64,000 nucleotides of DNA from Prolixibacteraceae bacterium (GTDB lineage: Bacteria > Bacteroidota > Bacteroidia > Bacteroidales > Prolixibacteraceae), in the NCBI GenBank assembly GCA_019163175.1, contig JAFLKN010000017.1:1-64000 (forward strand), given 5' to 3'. Position numbers and translations under genes: made by a program. Numbering within the stretch: position 1 is the stretch's first letter; each line of letters begins with the position of its first letter. Shown piece after piece: positions 25,969 through 35,430 of this stretch. Below the pieces are notes generated by a model that had not been told where the DNA came from, did not search any database, and saw only the letters and a list, made by a program, of their open reading frames with translations.

Positions 25969-28542
25969 ATGGGCAAAGGTGTTAGATTTATAAAAAACTC
26001 AAACGTGGAACAACCAATCTGGAAAAAATTATTTGTCGAGTCGAATATCCCTGATAAACTGACTCCGCTTAAAGAACTCAGCCGCAATTTGTGGTGGGTA
26101 TGGAATACTGAAGCCCGCGACCTGTTTCAGACTATTGATGCAGAAATATGGGAAAAGAGCGAACATAATCCGATTCTTTTGCTTGAAGAAGTAAATTATC
26201 AGCGTTTTCTTGAACTTGAAAATGACGAAGAATTCTTGCTTCGCATGAATCAGGTTGCGGCATCACTGCATAAATATCTGGATGAAAGAAAAGAACTGAA
26301 AGGGCCATCAATAGCCTATTTCAGTATGGAATATGGTTTGCACGATAGTCTTAAAATTTTCTCAGGAGGTTTGGGAATTCTGGCTGGTGACTACCTGAAA
26401 GAAGCAAGCGATTCGAAAGTAAATCTGGTTGGAGTAGGCTTGTTGTATCGTTACGGTTATTTCCGTCAGAATATTTCAATTAACGGCGAGCAGCTTTCAA
26501 ATTATGACGCACAGCAATTTTCAAAGATTCCGGTTCTTCCGGCTTACGACAGCGAAGGTAACTGGGTTTCTGTTCAGGTTGAATATCCTGGGCGTACATT
26601 GACCGCACGTTTATGGCAGGTTAGTGTGGGTTCAATTAAGTTGTACTTGCTTGATACCGATTTCGAAGCCAACTCAGATGAAGACCGTTTTGTAACTCAC
26701 CATTTGTATGGTGGTGACAATGAAAACCGATTGAAACAGGAAATGCTTCTTGGACTTGGTGGTATGCGCGCATTGAAAAAGCTGGGAATTGAAATGGATA
26801 TTTACCATTGCAACGAAGGACATGCTGCTATGATTGGCCTGGAGAGAATGGCAGATTTTGTTTCAGAAAAGGGTTTGCAATATGCCGAAGCCAAAGAAGT
26901 GGTTCGTGCCTCAACCTTGTTTACAACTCATACGCCTGTTCCTGCCGGACACGATGCTTTTCACCAGGATATGTTTAAACATTACATGTATAAATATCCT
27001 GAACGTGTTGGAATTTCATGGGATGAATTTGTTGGTTTAGGTAAAGCCGAAATCTACGAAGATCATTTTAATATGAGTTATCTGGCCTGCAATCTTTCAG
27101 TAGGCATTAACGGGGTGAGTATGTTGCATGGCGATGTTTCGAAAGAAGTGCTCAGTCCATTATATAAAGGATTCCTTCCGGAGGAATTGGAAGTTGGTTA
27201 TGTAACTAACGGTGTTCATTATTCTACTTGGGCAGCTAAAGAGTGGAAAGAAATGCACCAGAAATATTTTGGCAAAAATTTCCCTGAAGAGCAACTCGAT
27301 TTTGATTCATGGGAAAGAATTTATAAAGTTTCAGACGAAGAGATCTGGAACATGAAACAAACCCTTCGTTTGAAAACGATTGGTTATATCAAGCAGCGGT
27401 TTACAAACAACTGGATCAAGAGGAACGAAAATCCAAAGCTGATTTCGGAAGTTTTAGGCAAGCTTAATCCTTATGCATTGACAATAGGTTTTGCCCGCCG
27501 GTTTGCTACATACAAAAGAGCACATCTATTGTTCCGTAACCTCGACCGCCTGTCGAAACTGGTTAACGATCCGGCACGTCCGGTTCAGTTTATCTTTGCC
27601 GGAAAAGCTCACCCTGCTGATAAAGCTGGTCAGGATTTGATCAAGCATATTGTAGAGATTTCAAAACGTCCGGAGTTTACTGGAAAAATACTTTTCGTTC
27701 AGAATTACGATATGAACCTGGCAAAAATGATGTTGCAGGGTGTCGATATTTGGATGAATACACCAACCCGTCCATTGGAAGCTTCTGGTACCAGTGGCGA
27801 AAAAGGTGTTATGAATGGAACCATTCACTTCTCAGTTCTTGATGGCTGGTGGGTTGAAGGATATAAAAAGGATGCCGGATGGGCGCTTTCTCAGGAAAAT
27901 GCTTACGACGTTAACGATCTTCAGGATGAATTGGATGCTGAAACCATTTACAATATTTTTGAAGAAGAAATTTTACCCGCATTCTACGACCGCAACATGC
28001 ACGGAATTCCTGAAAAATGGGTTTCATATATTAAAAATACATTTGCACAGGTTGCTCCTAATTTCACTACAGCGCGTATGATCCGCGACTATCAGGATCG
28101 TTTTTACAAACCCCAGGCAGAGCGTAGTGCCCGTTTGATTGCTTCAGATTATAAATTAGCCAAAGAAATCGCCCAATGGAAATTTGGTGTTTCAACAATC
28201 TGGTCACAAATTGAAGTAAAAAACGTTCAGATTACCGATGGGATAACCAATGTACTGAAAATTGGAGAACAATATCCGGCATTGGTTGCTGTTGATTTAA
28301 AGGGTTTAAAGCCCGAAGATGTTGGTGTTGAAATGGTGATTACCGAAAACGGTAAAGACAGTGCTCCGAAACTTATTGAGCGACTGCAATTCGAAGTTGA
28401 TAAAGTAGAAGGTTCGCTCGTAACCTACAAACTGAATCTTCATTTAATGGATGCCGGTGCTTTTGGTTATGCCATTCGCATGTATCCGAAACACAAAGAA
28501 TTGCCTCACCGTCAGGATTTCAATTATCTGAAGTGGGTATAA
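25969..28542 (+). CDS. glgP: Alpha-glucan (glycogen) phosphorylase, GT35 with DUF3417 N-terminus
   Basis: An 857-residue phosphorylase that cleaves terminal alpha-1,4 glucose as glucose-1-phosphate. Residues about 30-130 form the DUF3417 cap (LKELSRNLWWVWNTEARDLFQ) typical of the bacterial AgpA-like branch. IAYFSMEYGLHDSLKIFSGGLG and HCNEGHAA follow. GFARRFATYKRAHL binds phosphate, and the pyridoxal-phosphate lysine is Lys612 in GTSGEKGVMNG, where most family members have GTSGMK. It lacks the allosteric N-terminal extension of animal enzymes. It is the last gene of the glycogen cluster and ends in a very strong terminator. Confidence 0.94.
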   Translation: MGKGVRFIKNSNVEQPIWKKLFVESNIPDKLTPLKELSRNLWWVWNTEARDLFQTIDAEIWEKSEHNPILLLEEVNYQRFLELENDEEFLLRMNQVAASLHKYLDERKELKGPSIAYFSMEYGLHDSLKIFSGGLGILAGDYLKEASDSKVNLVGVGLLYRYGYFRQNISINGEQLSNYDAQQFSKIPVLPAYDSEGNWVSVQVEYPGRTLTARLWQVSVGSIKLYLLDTDFEANSDEDRFVTHHLYGGDNENRLKQEMLLGLGGMRALKKLGIEMDIYHCNEGHAAMIGLERMADFVSEKGLQYAEAKEVVRASTLFTTHTPVPAGHDAFHQDMFKHYMYKYPERVGISWDEFVGLGKAEIYEDHFNMSYLACNLSVGINGVSMLHGDVSKEVLSPLYKGFLPEELEVGYVTNGVHYSTWAAKEWKEMHQKYFGKNFPEEQLDFDSWERIYKVSDEEIWNMKQTLRLKTIGYIKQRFTNNWIKRNENPKLISEVLGKLNPYALTIGFARRFATYKRAHLLFRNLDRLSKLVNDPARPVQFIFAGKAHPADKAGQDLIKHIVEISKRPEFTGKILFVQNYDMNLAKMMLQGVDIWMNTPTRPLEASGTSGEKGVMNGTIHFSVLDGWWVEGYKKDAGWALSQENAYDVNDLQDELDAETIYNIFEEEILPAFYDRNMHGIPEKWVSYIKNTFAQVAPNFTTARMIRDYQDRFYKPQAERSARLIASDYKLAKEIAQWKFGVSTIWSQIEVKNVQITDGITNVLKIGEQYPALVAVDLKGLKPEDVGVEMVITENGKDSAPKLIERLQFEVDKVEGSLVTYKLNLHLMDAGAFGYAIRMYPKHKELPHRQDFNYLKWV

Positions 28543-28545
28543 ATA

Positions 28546-28600
28546 CATGACATAAATAAAAAAAAGCAGCTAGAAGCTGCTTTTTTTTATTTATGTCATG
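28546..28600. terminator. Long perfect terminator hairpin after glgP
   Basis: A perfect 26-bp stem (28546-28571 with 28575-28600) with a 3-nt loop. The GCAGC/GCTGC core is flanked by A8 and T8, giving U-tracts on either strand. It isolates the glycogen cluster from the downstream transglutaminase gene. Confidence 0.92.
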
Positions 28601-28782
28601 TCATGTTTTGTGTCTATTTGATAAATTATGAACTATTCCGAAGTCTATTTGTCAAATAATAGTTATTAATGCAATCACAATATCAAATTGTCGGAATTAA
28701 AACTTATATTGGTGAAGTGACCAATTTGTTGTAAGGAATTAAGTTTATTTTCTTTCTCAATCATCTCAAGTAAAAATCGCAT

Positions 28783-31700
28783 ATGGCAATTATCGTAGCT
28801 ATCAAGCACAATACATATTACCAGTACGACCGCCAGATCAACATGGGCGCTCATGTGATTCGTCTGAAACCCGCTCCGCACAGCCGAACCAAAATTCATT
28901 CGTATTCCCTGAATATTGGGCCGAAGGAGCATTTTATCAACTGGCAGCAAGATTCGTTTGGCAATTACCTGGCCCGTGTGGTGATGCACGATAAAGTTAA
29001 AGAGTTTAAGGTTGAAGTGGAGGTTGTTGCTGAAATGACCGTGATTAATCCGTTCGACTTTTTTGTGGAAGAATATGCCAATAAATTCCCATTTAAATAT
29101 GAAGATCAGGATGTTAAAGAATTAGCACCATATTTCGAGATTGTGGAAGATGGCCCACTTCTTCAGGATTGGATCAATAAAGTCTCGGTATACCGCGATA
29201 TGAATATCGTCGATTTTCTGGTGGCAATTAACCGTGAGGTGAATAAGGAAATTGAATACACGGTTCGCCTTGAACCCGGCGTATTTACCTGCGAAGAATC
29301 ACTGCAAAAAAAGCTGGGTTCATGCCGCGATTCGGCCTGGCTGCTGGTTCAAACCATGCGCCACCTCGGGCTGGCTGCCCGTTTTGTCTCCGGATATCTG
29401 GTGCAGTTGAAAGCCGACCAAAAAGCCATCGACGGACCATCCGGGACTGAAAAAGATTTTACCGATTTACATGCCTGGTGCGAAGTTTACGTTCCCGGTG
29501 CAGGTTGGATTGGTCTGGATCCGACTTCCGGATTACTGGCCGGCGAAGGTCATATTCCGCTGTGTTGCACCCCGGCGCCGTCAAGCGCTGCGCCTATTTC
29601 AGGAGCAATTGATCCTTGTGAAGTGGAGTTTTTCCACAGCAACGAAGTGTTTCGGATTCATGAAGATCCGCGGGTGACCAAACCTTACAGCGATGAACAA
29701 TGGGCCGGAATTATGGCTTTGGGCGATCAGGTTGATCAAAAATTTGAAGAAGGAGATGTTCGGCTGACTATGGGCGGTGAACCTACTTTTGTGTCGATCG
29801 ACGATATGGAATCGGAGCAATGGAACACCGCTGCCGACGGCGACGCGAAAAGGGTTTTGTCAAATAAACTGATTCACAAACTCAGCGAGAGTTTTGGCAA
29901 GGGCGGACTGTTTCACTACGGACAAGGCAAGTGGTATCCGGGCGAACCCACGCCGCGTTGGCAAATGGCGCTTTACTGGCGGAAAGACGGTTTGCCCATC
30001 TGGAAGAACAAAAAATGGCTGGCCGATTTCAGCAAAAACTACGGACATACGTTTAAAGATGCGGAGAAATTTATGACTTCGCTGACCCGCAAAATGGGCG
30101 TGGCTGTCGAAAATGTGGTTCCGGGCTACGAAGACGCGTTTTATTATTTGTGGACCGAGCGCAAACTCCCGGTCAACATTGATCCGCTAAATATTGATTT
30201 GAAAGATTCGCTTGAGCGCAAAACCATGATGGAGCAACTTGAGCGCGGACTGAATGATCCGACCGGATTTATTTTGCCGCTTCAGTGGGCGTATCAGAAA
30301 AATGGCTGGATCAGTTGCGAGTGGGAATTTCGCGGTGGAAAAATGTTTTTGATTCCCGGGAATTCGCAGATGGGTTACCGCCTGCCACTCGATTCGCTCC
30401 CTGTTGTGCCCGAATCGAAACGACCGAAACCTGCCGAGCGCAGCCCTTTCGAAGAGTCGGAAGCACTGGATGATTTTCACGAAAGTGTGGAAAAACGCTC
30501 AGATGAAGTGCCCGATTATTCCATTCCTAAAGAAATGCTTTTCCCGAAAGAATACAAAGAGGAGGAAGAGGAAGACGACAAAAAGAACAAAGGAAAACAT
30601 CTGCCTTTTCAGGAAAAGAAGGAAGAAAAGAATGAATACAAACCGCTATACGATGCGTTTACGATAAAAACCGCGCTGGTTTCGGAAATACGCGACGGTA
30701 AAATTCACCTGTTTTTGCCACCAGTTGAAATGATTGAACATTACCTCGATTTGTTGGCAGCCATTGAGTTGACTTGTGAAGAGTTGCAAATACCGGTAAT
30801 TATCGAAGGTTATGCGCCACCCAAAGATACACGCATCGAGAAAATGATGGTGACTCCCGATCCGGGGGTGATTGAGGTGAATATTCATCCGGCCAAATCG
30901 TGGCAGGAAGTGGTTAACAACTACAATATTCTGTTTGAAGCAGCTCTGGACAGCCGTCTGGGTTCCGAAAAGTTTATGCTCGACGGAAAACATACCGGAA
31001 CAGGCGGCGGAAACCACATCACGCTGGGCGGAGTGACACCTTCGGATTCGCCTTTGCTGCGCCGCCCTGATTTGCTGCGAAGCATGCTGGCCTTCTGGCA
31101 GCATCATCCGGGTTTGTCGTACCTTTTTTCCACAGCGTTTATCGGACCAACCAGTCAGGCACCGAGGGTTGATGAAGGCCGCGCTGAAATGCTTTACGAG
31201 CTGGAAATTGCATTTGACCAGATTCCCGATCCGGGCGAGGGCGAAGTACCATTTTGGTTGGTTGACCGGTTGTTTCGGAACCTGTTGATCGACCTGACTG
31301 GAAACACGCACCGTGCCGAATTTTGCATCGACAAACTATATTCTCCTGATTCGTCAACCGGACGATTGGGGATTCTGGAATTGCGTGGTTTCGATATGCC
31401 GCCGAACCGTCAAATGTGTCTGGTGCAGTTGCTGCTCATACGCACACTGGTTTCGTGGTTCTGGGAAAAACCTTACAAAGGCAAACTGGTTCGCTGGGGA
31501 ACCGAATTGCACGATAAATACCTGACACATCATTTTGTGCGTGAAGATCTGAAAGATGTCGTCAGTCAGTTGAACGAAGCCGGATATGCGTTCGATGTCA
31601 ACTGGCTGGAACCGTTTTTCGAGTTCCGTTTTCCACATATTGGTCGGGTAAAATTTAAAGATGTTGAACTGAGTTTGCGCACCGCCATTGAGCCCTGGAA

Positions 31701-32262
31701 TGTGTTAGGCGAAGAAATGTCGAGCTCGGGAACTGCCCGTTTTGTGGATTCGTCGGTCGAAAGAATCGAAGTCAAAGCCATTGGTTTAACCGGAGAGCGC
31801 TATGCAGTTTTATGCAATGGAATGCGTATTCCGATGGTCAACACTGGTACGAAAGGCGAGCATGTGGCTTCTATACGATACCGTGCATGGCAACCACCAT
31901 CGGCACTGCATCCAAATCTGGGAGTGGATACGCCGCTGGTATTTGACATCTTCGATTTGTGGGTCGGCAAATCGGTGGCAGGCTGTACTTATCATGTGTT
32001 TCATCCTGGTGGCAGGGCTTACGACACGTTCCCGGTAAACAGTTTTGAAGCTGAGGGCAGGCGGGTTTCGCGCTTTTACAACGAAAATCATACACAGGGA
32101 GTTCTCACACCGAAAGAAGAAGTCAGTACCGAAATCCGCAGGTATATTCTTGAAAAGGAAATGGATACCAATGAGCGGGTAGTAATTACCCCAAAAATAA
32201 TCGAACCCGATCCGGAGTACCCACATACGTTCGATTTGAGAAAGTATAAGTTGAAGAAATAG
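28783..32262 (+). CDS. Transglutaminase-like protein fused to DUF2126
   Basis: A 1159-residue soluble protein with two parts. Residues 1-290 form a bacterial transglutaminase N-terminal beta domain plus a transglutaminase/papain-like core, with the triad visible as Cys181 (LGSCRDSAW), His230 (DLHAWCEV) and Asp246 (GLDPTSG). Residues about 320-1159 form DUF2126, with YGQGKWYPGEPTPRW, a charged linker rich in Glu/Lys near 590-625, GKHTGTGGGNHITLGG and RRPDLLRSMLAFWQHHPGLSYLFS. This fusion is a standard partner of circularly permuted ATP-grasp and alpha-E proteins. The minus-strand operon at 32664-36894 supplies exactly those partners. It probably cuts or transfers peptide amide bonds; the substrate is unknown. 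Confidence 0.92.
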   Translation: MAIIVAIKHNTYYQYDRQINMGAHVIRLKPAPHSRTKIHSYSLNIGPKEHFINWQQDSFGNYLARVVMHDKVKEFKVEVEVVAEMTVINPFDFFVEEYANKFPFKYEDQDVKELAPYFEIVEDGPLLQDWINKVSVYRDMNIVDFLVAINREVNKEIEYTVRLEPGVFTCEESLQKKLGSCRDSAWLLVQTMRHLGLAARFVSGYLVQLKADQKAIDGPSGTEKDFTDLHAWCEVYVPGAGWIGLDPTSGLLAGEGHIPLCCTPAPSSAAPISGAIDPCEVEFFHSNEVFRIHEDPRVTKPYSDEQWAGIMALGDQVDQKFEEGDVRLTMGGEPTFVSIDDMESEQWNTAADGDAKRVLSNKLIHKLSESFGKGGLFHYGQGKWYPGEPTPRWQMALYWRKDGLPIWKNKKWLADFSKNYGHTFKDAEKFMTSLTRKMGVAVENVVPGYEDAFYYLWTERKLPVNIDPLNIDLKDSLERKTMMEQLERGLNDPTGFILPLQWAYQKNGWISCEWEFRGGKMFLIPGNSQMGYRLPLDSLPVVPESKRPKPAERSPFEESEALDDFHESVEKRSDEVPDYSIPKEMLFPKEYKEEEEEDDKKNKGKHLPFQEKKEEKNEYKPLYDAFTIKTALVSEIRDGKIHLFLPPVEMIEHYLDLLAAIELTCEELQIPVIIEGYAPPKDTRIEKMMVTPDPGVIEVNIHPAKSWQEVVNNYNILFEAALDSRLGSEKFMLDGKHTGTGGGNHITLGGVTPSDSPLLRRPDLLRSMLAFWQHHPGLSYLFSTAFIGPTSQAPRVDEGRAEMLYELEIAFDQIPDPGEGEVPFWLVDRLFRNLLIDLTGNTHRAEFCIDKLYSPDSSTGRLGILELRGFDMPPNRQMCLVQLLLIRTLVSWFWEKPYKGKLVRWGTELHDKYLTHHFVREDLKDVVSQLNEAGYAFDVNWLEPFFEFRFPHIGRVKFKDVELSLRTAIEPWNVLGEEMSSSGTARFVDSSVERIEVKAIGLTGERYAVLCNGMRIPMVNTGTKGEHVASIRYRAWQPPSALHPNLGVDTPLVFDIFDLWVGKSVAGCTYHVFHPGGRAYDTFPVNSFEAEGRRVSRFYNENHTQGVLTPKEEVSTEIRRYILEKEMDTNERVVITPKIIEPDPEYPHTFDLRKYKLKK

Positions 32263-32290
32263 AGGGTTTTTTAATCATGGAATGGTTAAA

Positions 32291-32654
32291 TCCGCCATCG
32301 GCGGATAAATATTGATGACCCCCAATGAAATTGGGGGACAAAGGAGAACAAAAAGAAAGAACCCTTGAAAAGGGTTCAATGTTTATGAATAATTATTCAA
32401 CCCTTTTCAAGGGTTGGTGTTCTCTGGCTATTTGTCGGCCCCCAATTGTATTGAGGATCAATAACATCGAACCCTTTCAGGGTTCTGTTTGATCAGGAAA
32501 GCGGCAGAGCCGCAAAATATTTGTAGAAAGGAAATCTTCCCAGAAGTAAAAGGTGCAGCGCACCGGAATCAATATGTTGTTTTGATATTCCGGTGCGCTG
32601 CACCTTTAATACACGTTTTCAATTGAGACTACAACTATTTTGGTGCTCTGCACC
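32291..32654. repeat. Array of eight short palindromes between convergent genes
   Basis: Perfect inverted repeats lie at 32291-32305, 32319-32337, 32359-32377, 32398-32416, 32469-32485, 32501-32513, 32549-32607 (21-bp stem, 17-nt loop) and 32642-32654. Three share an ACCCTT.../...AAGGGT core with a 3-nt GAA or TTC loop, so they are variants of one unit. No ORF is present. The look is that of REP-type intergenic palindromes. Some copies will also act as terminators or mRNA 3' stabilisers for the genes on both sides. Confidence 0.85.
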
Positions 32655-32663
32655 CCAAAATCC

Positions 32664-33368
32664 TCAATCCTCAAAATGCAGAAAATCGGGTAGGTCATTT
32701 GCTGCGTTGATCAGCATCTGATTCCATTGAATGGCGGTGTCTTTTAAGTCATTTTCTGTTTTGCGTAATTCCTGAATATCGAATGTTCCGTTACGATACA
32801 GGGCAAAATCGATTGGAAAGTCAACATCACTGGCATTTTTAAAGGTTGCATCAAACGAAAGGAACGCTGCTTTAATGGCCAGATCGAACGAAACATCTTC
32901 GTGCATCAAGCGTCGTAAAATCGATTTTCCAAAGCCGGTATTTCCAATAATAGTGTAGGGCGATTCGTCGGAGGTTTCCACCCAGTTCCCTTCAGGAAAA
33001 ACCAAAAATATGGTCGAACGTTTGTCTTTACTGCATTGGCCGCCGACAATAAAATGCGCATCGAAAAAGAATTTGCTTTGCTGAAGCTGTTCCATATCTT
33101 CAATTCGGGCCTGTTTAACCGCATTACCAACCATGGTGGCTATTTTGTACAGTTTGTCGGTGGGGTGATCCGATAACTCATCTTCAAACAGATGGATCAC
33201 CTTATCGCGAATGGATCGCAGTCCGGATGACATGATGAAAAATGAGTTTCCATCTTCCTGATAAGTTTTTATTTTTTTTGAAGTTGAAACTCCCAATCCA
33301 CTGCTGATTCGTGTGTCTGAAAGGGCTACAACTCCGGTTTTACTTTTTATGGCGATGCAAAATGTCAT
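32664..33368 (-). CDS. Anbu-type proteasome-like peptidase
   Basis: The start is set at ATG 33368 because removal of that Met exposes a threonine (MTFCIAIKSK), the N-terminal nucleophile. The longer frame from 33434 would bury it. In mature numbering Thr1, Asp17 (ALSDTR) and Lys33 (KKIKTYQ) reproduce the proteasome-fold catalytic triad. The product is 234 residues, about the usual Anbu length, and GNTGFGKSILRRLMHED near residue 145 is characteristic. Anbu assembles into ring- or helix-like oligomers and is encoded beside ATP-grasp/alpha-E/transglutaminase genes in many bacteria. It is the last gene of the operon, 103 nt after the transglutaminase. Confidence 0.92.
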   Translation of the reverse strand: MTFCIAIKSKTGVVALSDTRISSGLGVSTSKKIKTYQEDGNSFFIMSSGLRSIRDKVIHLFEDELSDHPTDKLYKIATMVGNAVKQARIEDMEQLQQSKFFFDAHFIVGGQCSKDKRSTIFLVFPEGNWVETSDESPYTIIGNTGFGKSILRRLMHEDVSFDLAIKAAFLSFDATFKNASDVDFPIDFALYRNGTFDIQELRKTENDLKDTAIQWNQMLINAANDLPDFLHFED

Positions 33369-33471
33369 AAGCGATAGGATAAATTGTTGTCGGTTAAATG
33401 GTTGAAAATTTATGAATTGACTAATGTTTCCCAAATAGTAAATCGTAAATTTTCAATTTGTAAATATATAC

Positions 33472-34314
33472 TTATTGGTTCGTTACGATAACTGAATGAA
33501 TACTTTTTTGTGCGCCAGTGGTCTCAAGTACGCCGATAATCGGACTGCAATCGCGGTAGTCGGTGCCATGCGCAATTTTGATGTAATGATGGTCGGACAC
33601 CAGGTTATTCGTCGCGTCGAAACCCACCCATCCCAGATCCGGAATCAAGGCTTCGGCCCAGGCATGCAACTGGCTTGTTCCGGTGAAACCTGCTCCCTGA
33701 TTCAGGTAACCACTAACATAGCGCGCTGGTATTTTGTTCTGCCGGCAGATCGAAATAAACAGGTGCGCATAATCCTGACAAACTCCTTTCCGGATTCGCA
33801 AAACCTCTTCGATGGGTGTATTTACGTCGGTACTTTCGGGCGAATACTCGAGTAACTGATACAGGAAACTGGTTAAATGGAGTAAATATTCGAAGATCTG
33901 AATTTCGCCGTTATATTCAGGAAAAGTATAATTGACAAGAGCCGGCATTTTTGTCAAATCGGTTGACCTTAAAAACAAGCTATTGTCAATCTGAAAGTCG
34001 AGTGAATGAATGAGCTCATATTCGTCAGATGGCAAAAGCGGACTGATATAGAACGGGTTAATTTCAGGTTTTGTAATTTTTGCCGACAACTTAAACCAGA
34101 ATTCGGTGAACGGATTGCTGATGTAATAGTTGATGATTTCGAATCCGAAAATATTTTTGGAAATAAGCGTTTCCTGATTTTCAGAGCAATAAAATTTCAA
34201 TTCCTGAACCTGCTGCGAATTGGAATCAGGAATGACCAACAATTGAAAATTGGCTTTCCTGACGGGGGCTTCGTACTTGTTTTCGATAAAATATTCAATG
34301 TAAAACTCTTCCAT
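33472..34314 (-). CDS. Transglutaminase-like cysteine peptidase
   Basis: A 280-residue protein with an N-terminal beta domain (residues 1-150) and a transglutaminase core. The catalytic set is Cys179 (RKGVCQDYAHLF), His217 (QLHAWAEA) and Asp233 (VGFDATN), followed by HHYIKIAHGTDYRDCSPI, a motif typical of the COG1305 members in this gene neighbourhood. No signal peptide, so cytoplasmic. Its start codon overlaps the stop of the alpha-E gene (TGATG), so translation is coupled. It probably hydrolyses or transfers the isopeptide-type bonds made by the ATP-grasp enzyme; that is inference. Confidence 0.92.
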   Translation of the reverse strand: MEEFYIEYFIENKYEAPVRKANFQLLVIPDSNSQQVQELKFYCSENQETLISKNIFGFEIINYYISNPFTEFWFKLSAKITKPEINPFYISPLLPSDEYELIHSLDFQIDNSLFLRSTDLTKMPALVNYTFPEYNGEIQIFEYLLHLTSFLYQLLEYSPESTDVNTPIEEVLRIRKGVCQDYAHLFISICRQNKIPARYVSGYLNQGAGFTGTSQLHAWAEALIPDLGWVGFDATNNLVSDHHYIKIAHGTDYRDCSPIIGVLETTGAQKSIHSVIVTNQ

Positions 34315-35252
34315 CAGAAAGAAAGGTATTTCTTTTCGAGCTCTGCTCCAATTTCCGTAATCCGGTCCTGCGTGTAGTTTAATAAGCCGTAAATATCATC
34401 TTTATATTCGTCAAACGAAAGGTAGCGATACTGTTCGTAGAGCTTTCCGATTTTGAAGCTGATTGTATTCGATTGCGGACTTTCATTCTGGCTAATCTTT
34501 GCTTCGTAACGTCGGATTCCGTTTAACGAATAGGCAATGGAACGCGGGCAATGCGGGTTGAGCATCAGGAATTCGAGCACTTGTTCGCGGTCGGGAATAG
34601 AACGGTAAAATTTGCGGTTCATGTCAAACGATTCCACGCAACGCAACAGGGTGGTCCATTCGAAGCTCATTTCGTTTACCGGATGACCGGTCTGCTCAAT
34701 TTTATAAATGTCGTGCAATTTGGAGTTGATGATTCGGATGATCTGCAGCGCCCGTTCAATGTGCATTCCCAACAGAATAATAGCCCACTCTCCATCGTGA
34801 AGCAAAGTTCCGTATATCTTGCTGCTAACGATTGAAGTCTGATCCAGAATCAGCTGGTTAAATTCGTAAAGTCCGGTTGTCAGATAGACTTCCTGCGGAT
34901 AACTGGTCGCCAGATGGTAGTATTTGTTGATGGACTCCCAAAGTTCTGTTGAAATAACATTTCGGGCACCGCGGGCATTTTCGCGTGCAAAGGTAATATT
35001 GCTGATAATCGAATTGGTATTTGAGGTATCCAGGCCAATTCTGAACAGGATGTCTTTTTCCTCCATACCTTCCATATCGAATATTCCGGCCATATACAGC
35101 ATCGATTCGAGCACAAAATTCCGGTCGTAAGTTTTCAGAATCGGCGCATCGAGCGACGAAAAATAGATTTGTTTGCTATAGCGGGCAAAATGTTCGGCGC
35201 GTTCGATGTATCGCCCCATCCAGTATAAGTTGTTTGCTACTCTCGATAACAT
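34314..35252 (-). CDS. Alpha-E domain protein (DUF403)
   Basis: A 312-residue all-helical protein with the alpha-E signature at the N-terminus: MLSRVANNLYWMGRYIERAEHFAR. Repeated E/R-rich helices follow, with NARGARNVIS near residue 92 and HCPRSIAYSLN near residue 235, both conserved in the family. No enzymatic function is established. The domain occurs almost always with circularly permuted ATP-grasp proteins, sometimes fused to them, and may position the peptide or metabolite substrate. It is the second gene of the operon; a palindromic repeat of about 90 bp lies in the gap before it. Confidence 0.93.
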   Translation of the reverse strand: MLSRVANNLYWMGRYIERAEHFARYSKQIYFSSLDAPILKTYDRNFVLESMLYMAGIFDMEGMEEKDILFRIGLDTSNTNSIISNITFARENARGARNVISTELWESINKYYHLATSYPQEVYLTTGLYEFNQLILDQTSIVSSKIYGTLLHDGEWAIILLGMHIERALQIIRIINSKLHDIYKIEQTGHPVNEMSFEWTTLLRCVESFDMNRKFYRSIPDREQVLEFLMLNPHCPRSIAYSLNGIRRYEAKISQNESPQSNTISFKIGKLYEQYRYLSFDEYKDDIYGLLNYTQDRITEIGAELEKKYLSF

Positions 35253-35303
35253 AGTTTCGTGTTTTTAATGACTCAATTAAGTAAAAGGAACAATCTGTTT
35301 TTT

Positions 35304-35390
35304 ACTCACCCCGAAGCCCGATAAATCGGTCTTCCCCCCTCTCTTCGCGAAGAGAGGGGTCAGAACACCGTAGGTGTGATGGGGGTGAGT
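35304..35390. repeat. Nested palindromic element inside the ATP-grasp operon
   Basis: Outer arms ACTCACCCC (35304-35312) and GGGGTGAGT (35382-35390) enclose a perfect 24-nt palindrome (35336-35359, core TTCGCGAA), a CCGATaaATCGG palindrome and an ACACCgtaGGTGT hairpin. It fills most of the 178-bp gap between the ATP-grasp and alpha-E genes. Confidence 0.8.
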
Positions 35391-35430
35391 TCTTGTTCGA
35401 ATACTGCAATAAATTATTTTAAAATACTCG

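Noticed and set aside
32291-32654. Possible CRISPR array because of regularly repeated palindromes
   Set aside because: Units differ in sequence and spacing, there are no unique spacers of constant length, and no cas genes are nearby.
33369-33434. N-terminal extension of the Anbu protein from ATG 33434
   Set aside because: It would prevent exposure of the catalytic Thr that follows Met at 33368.
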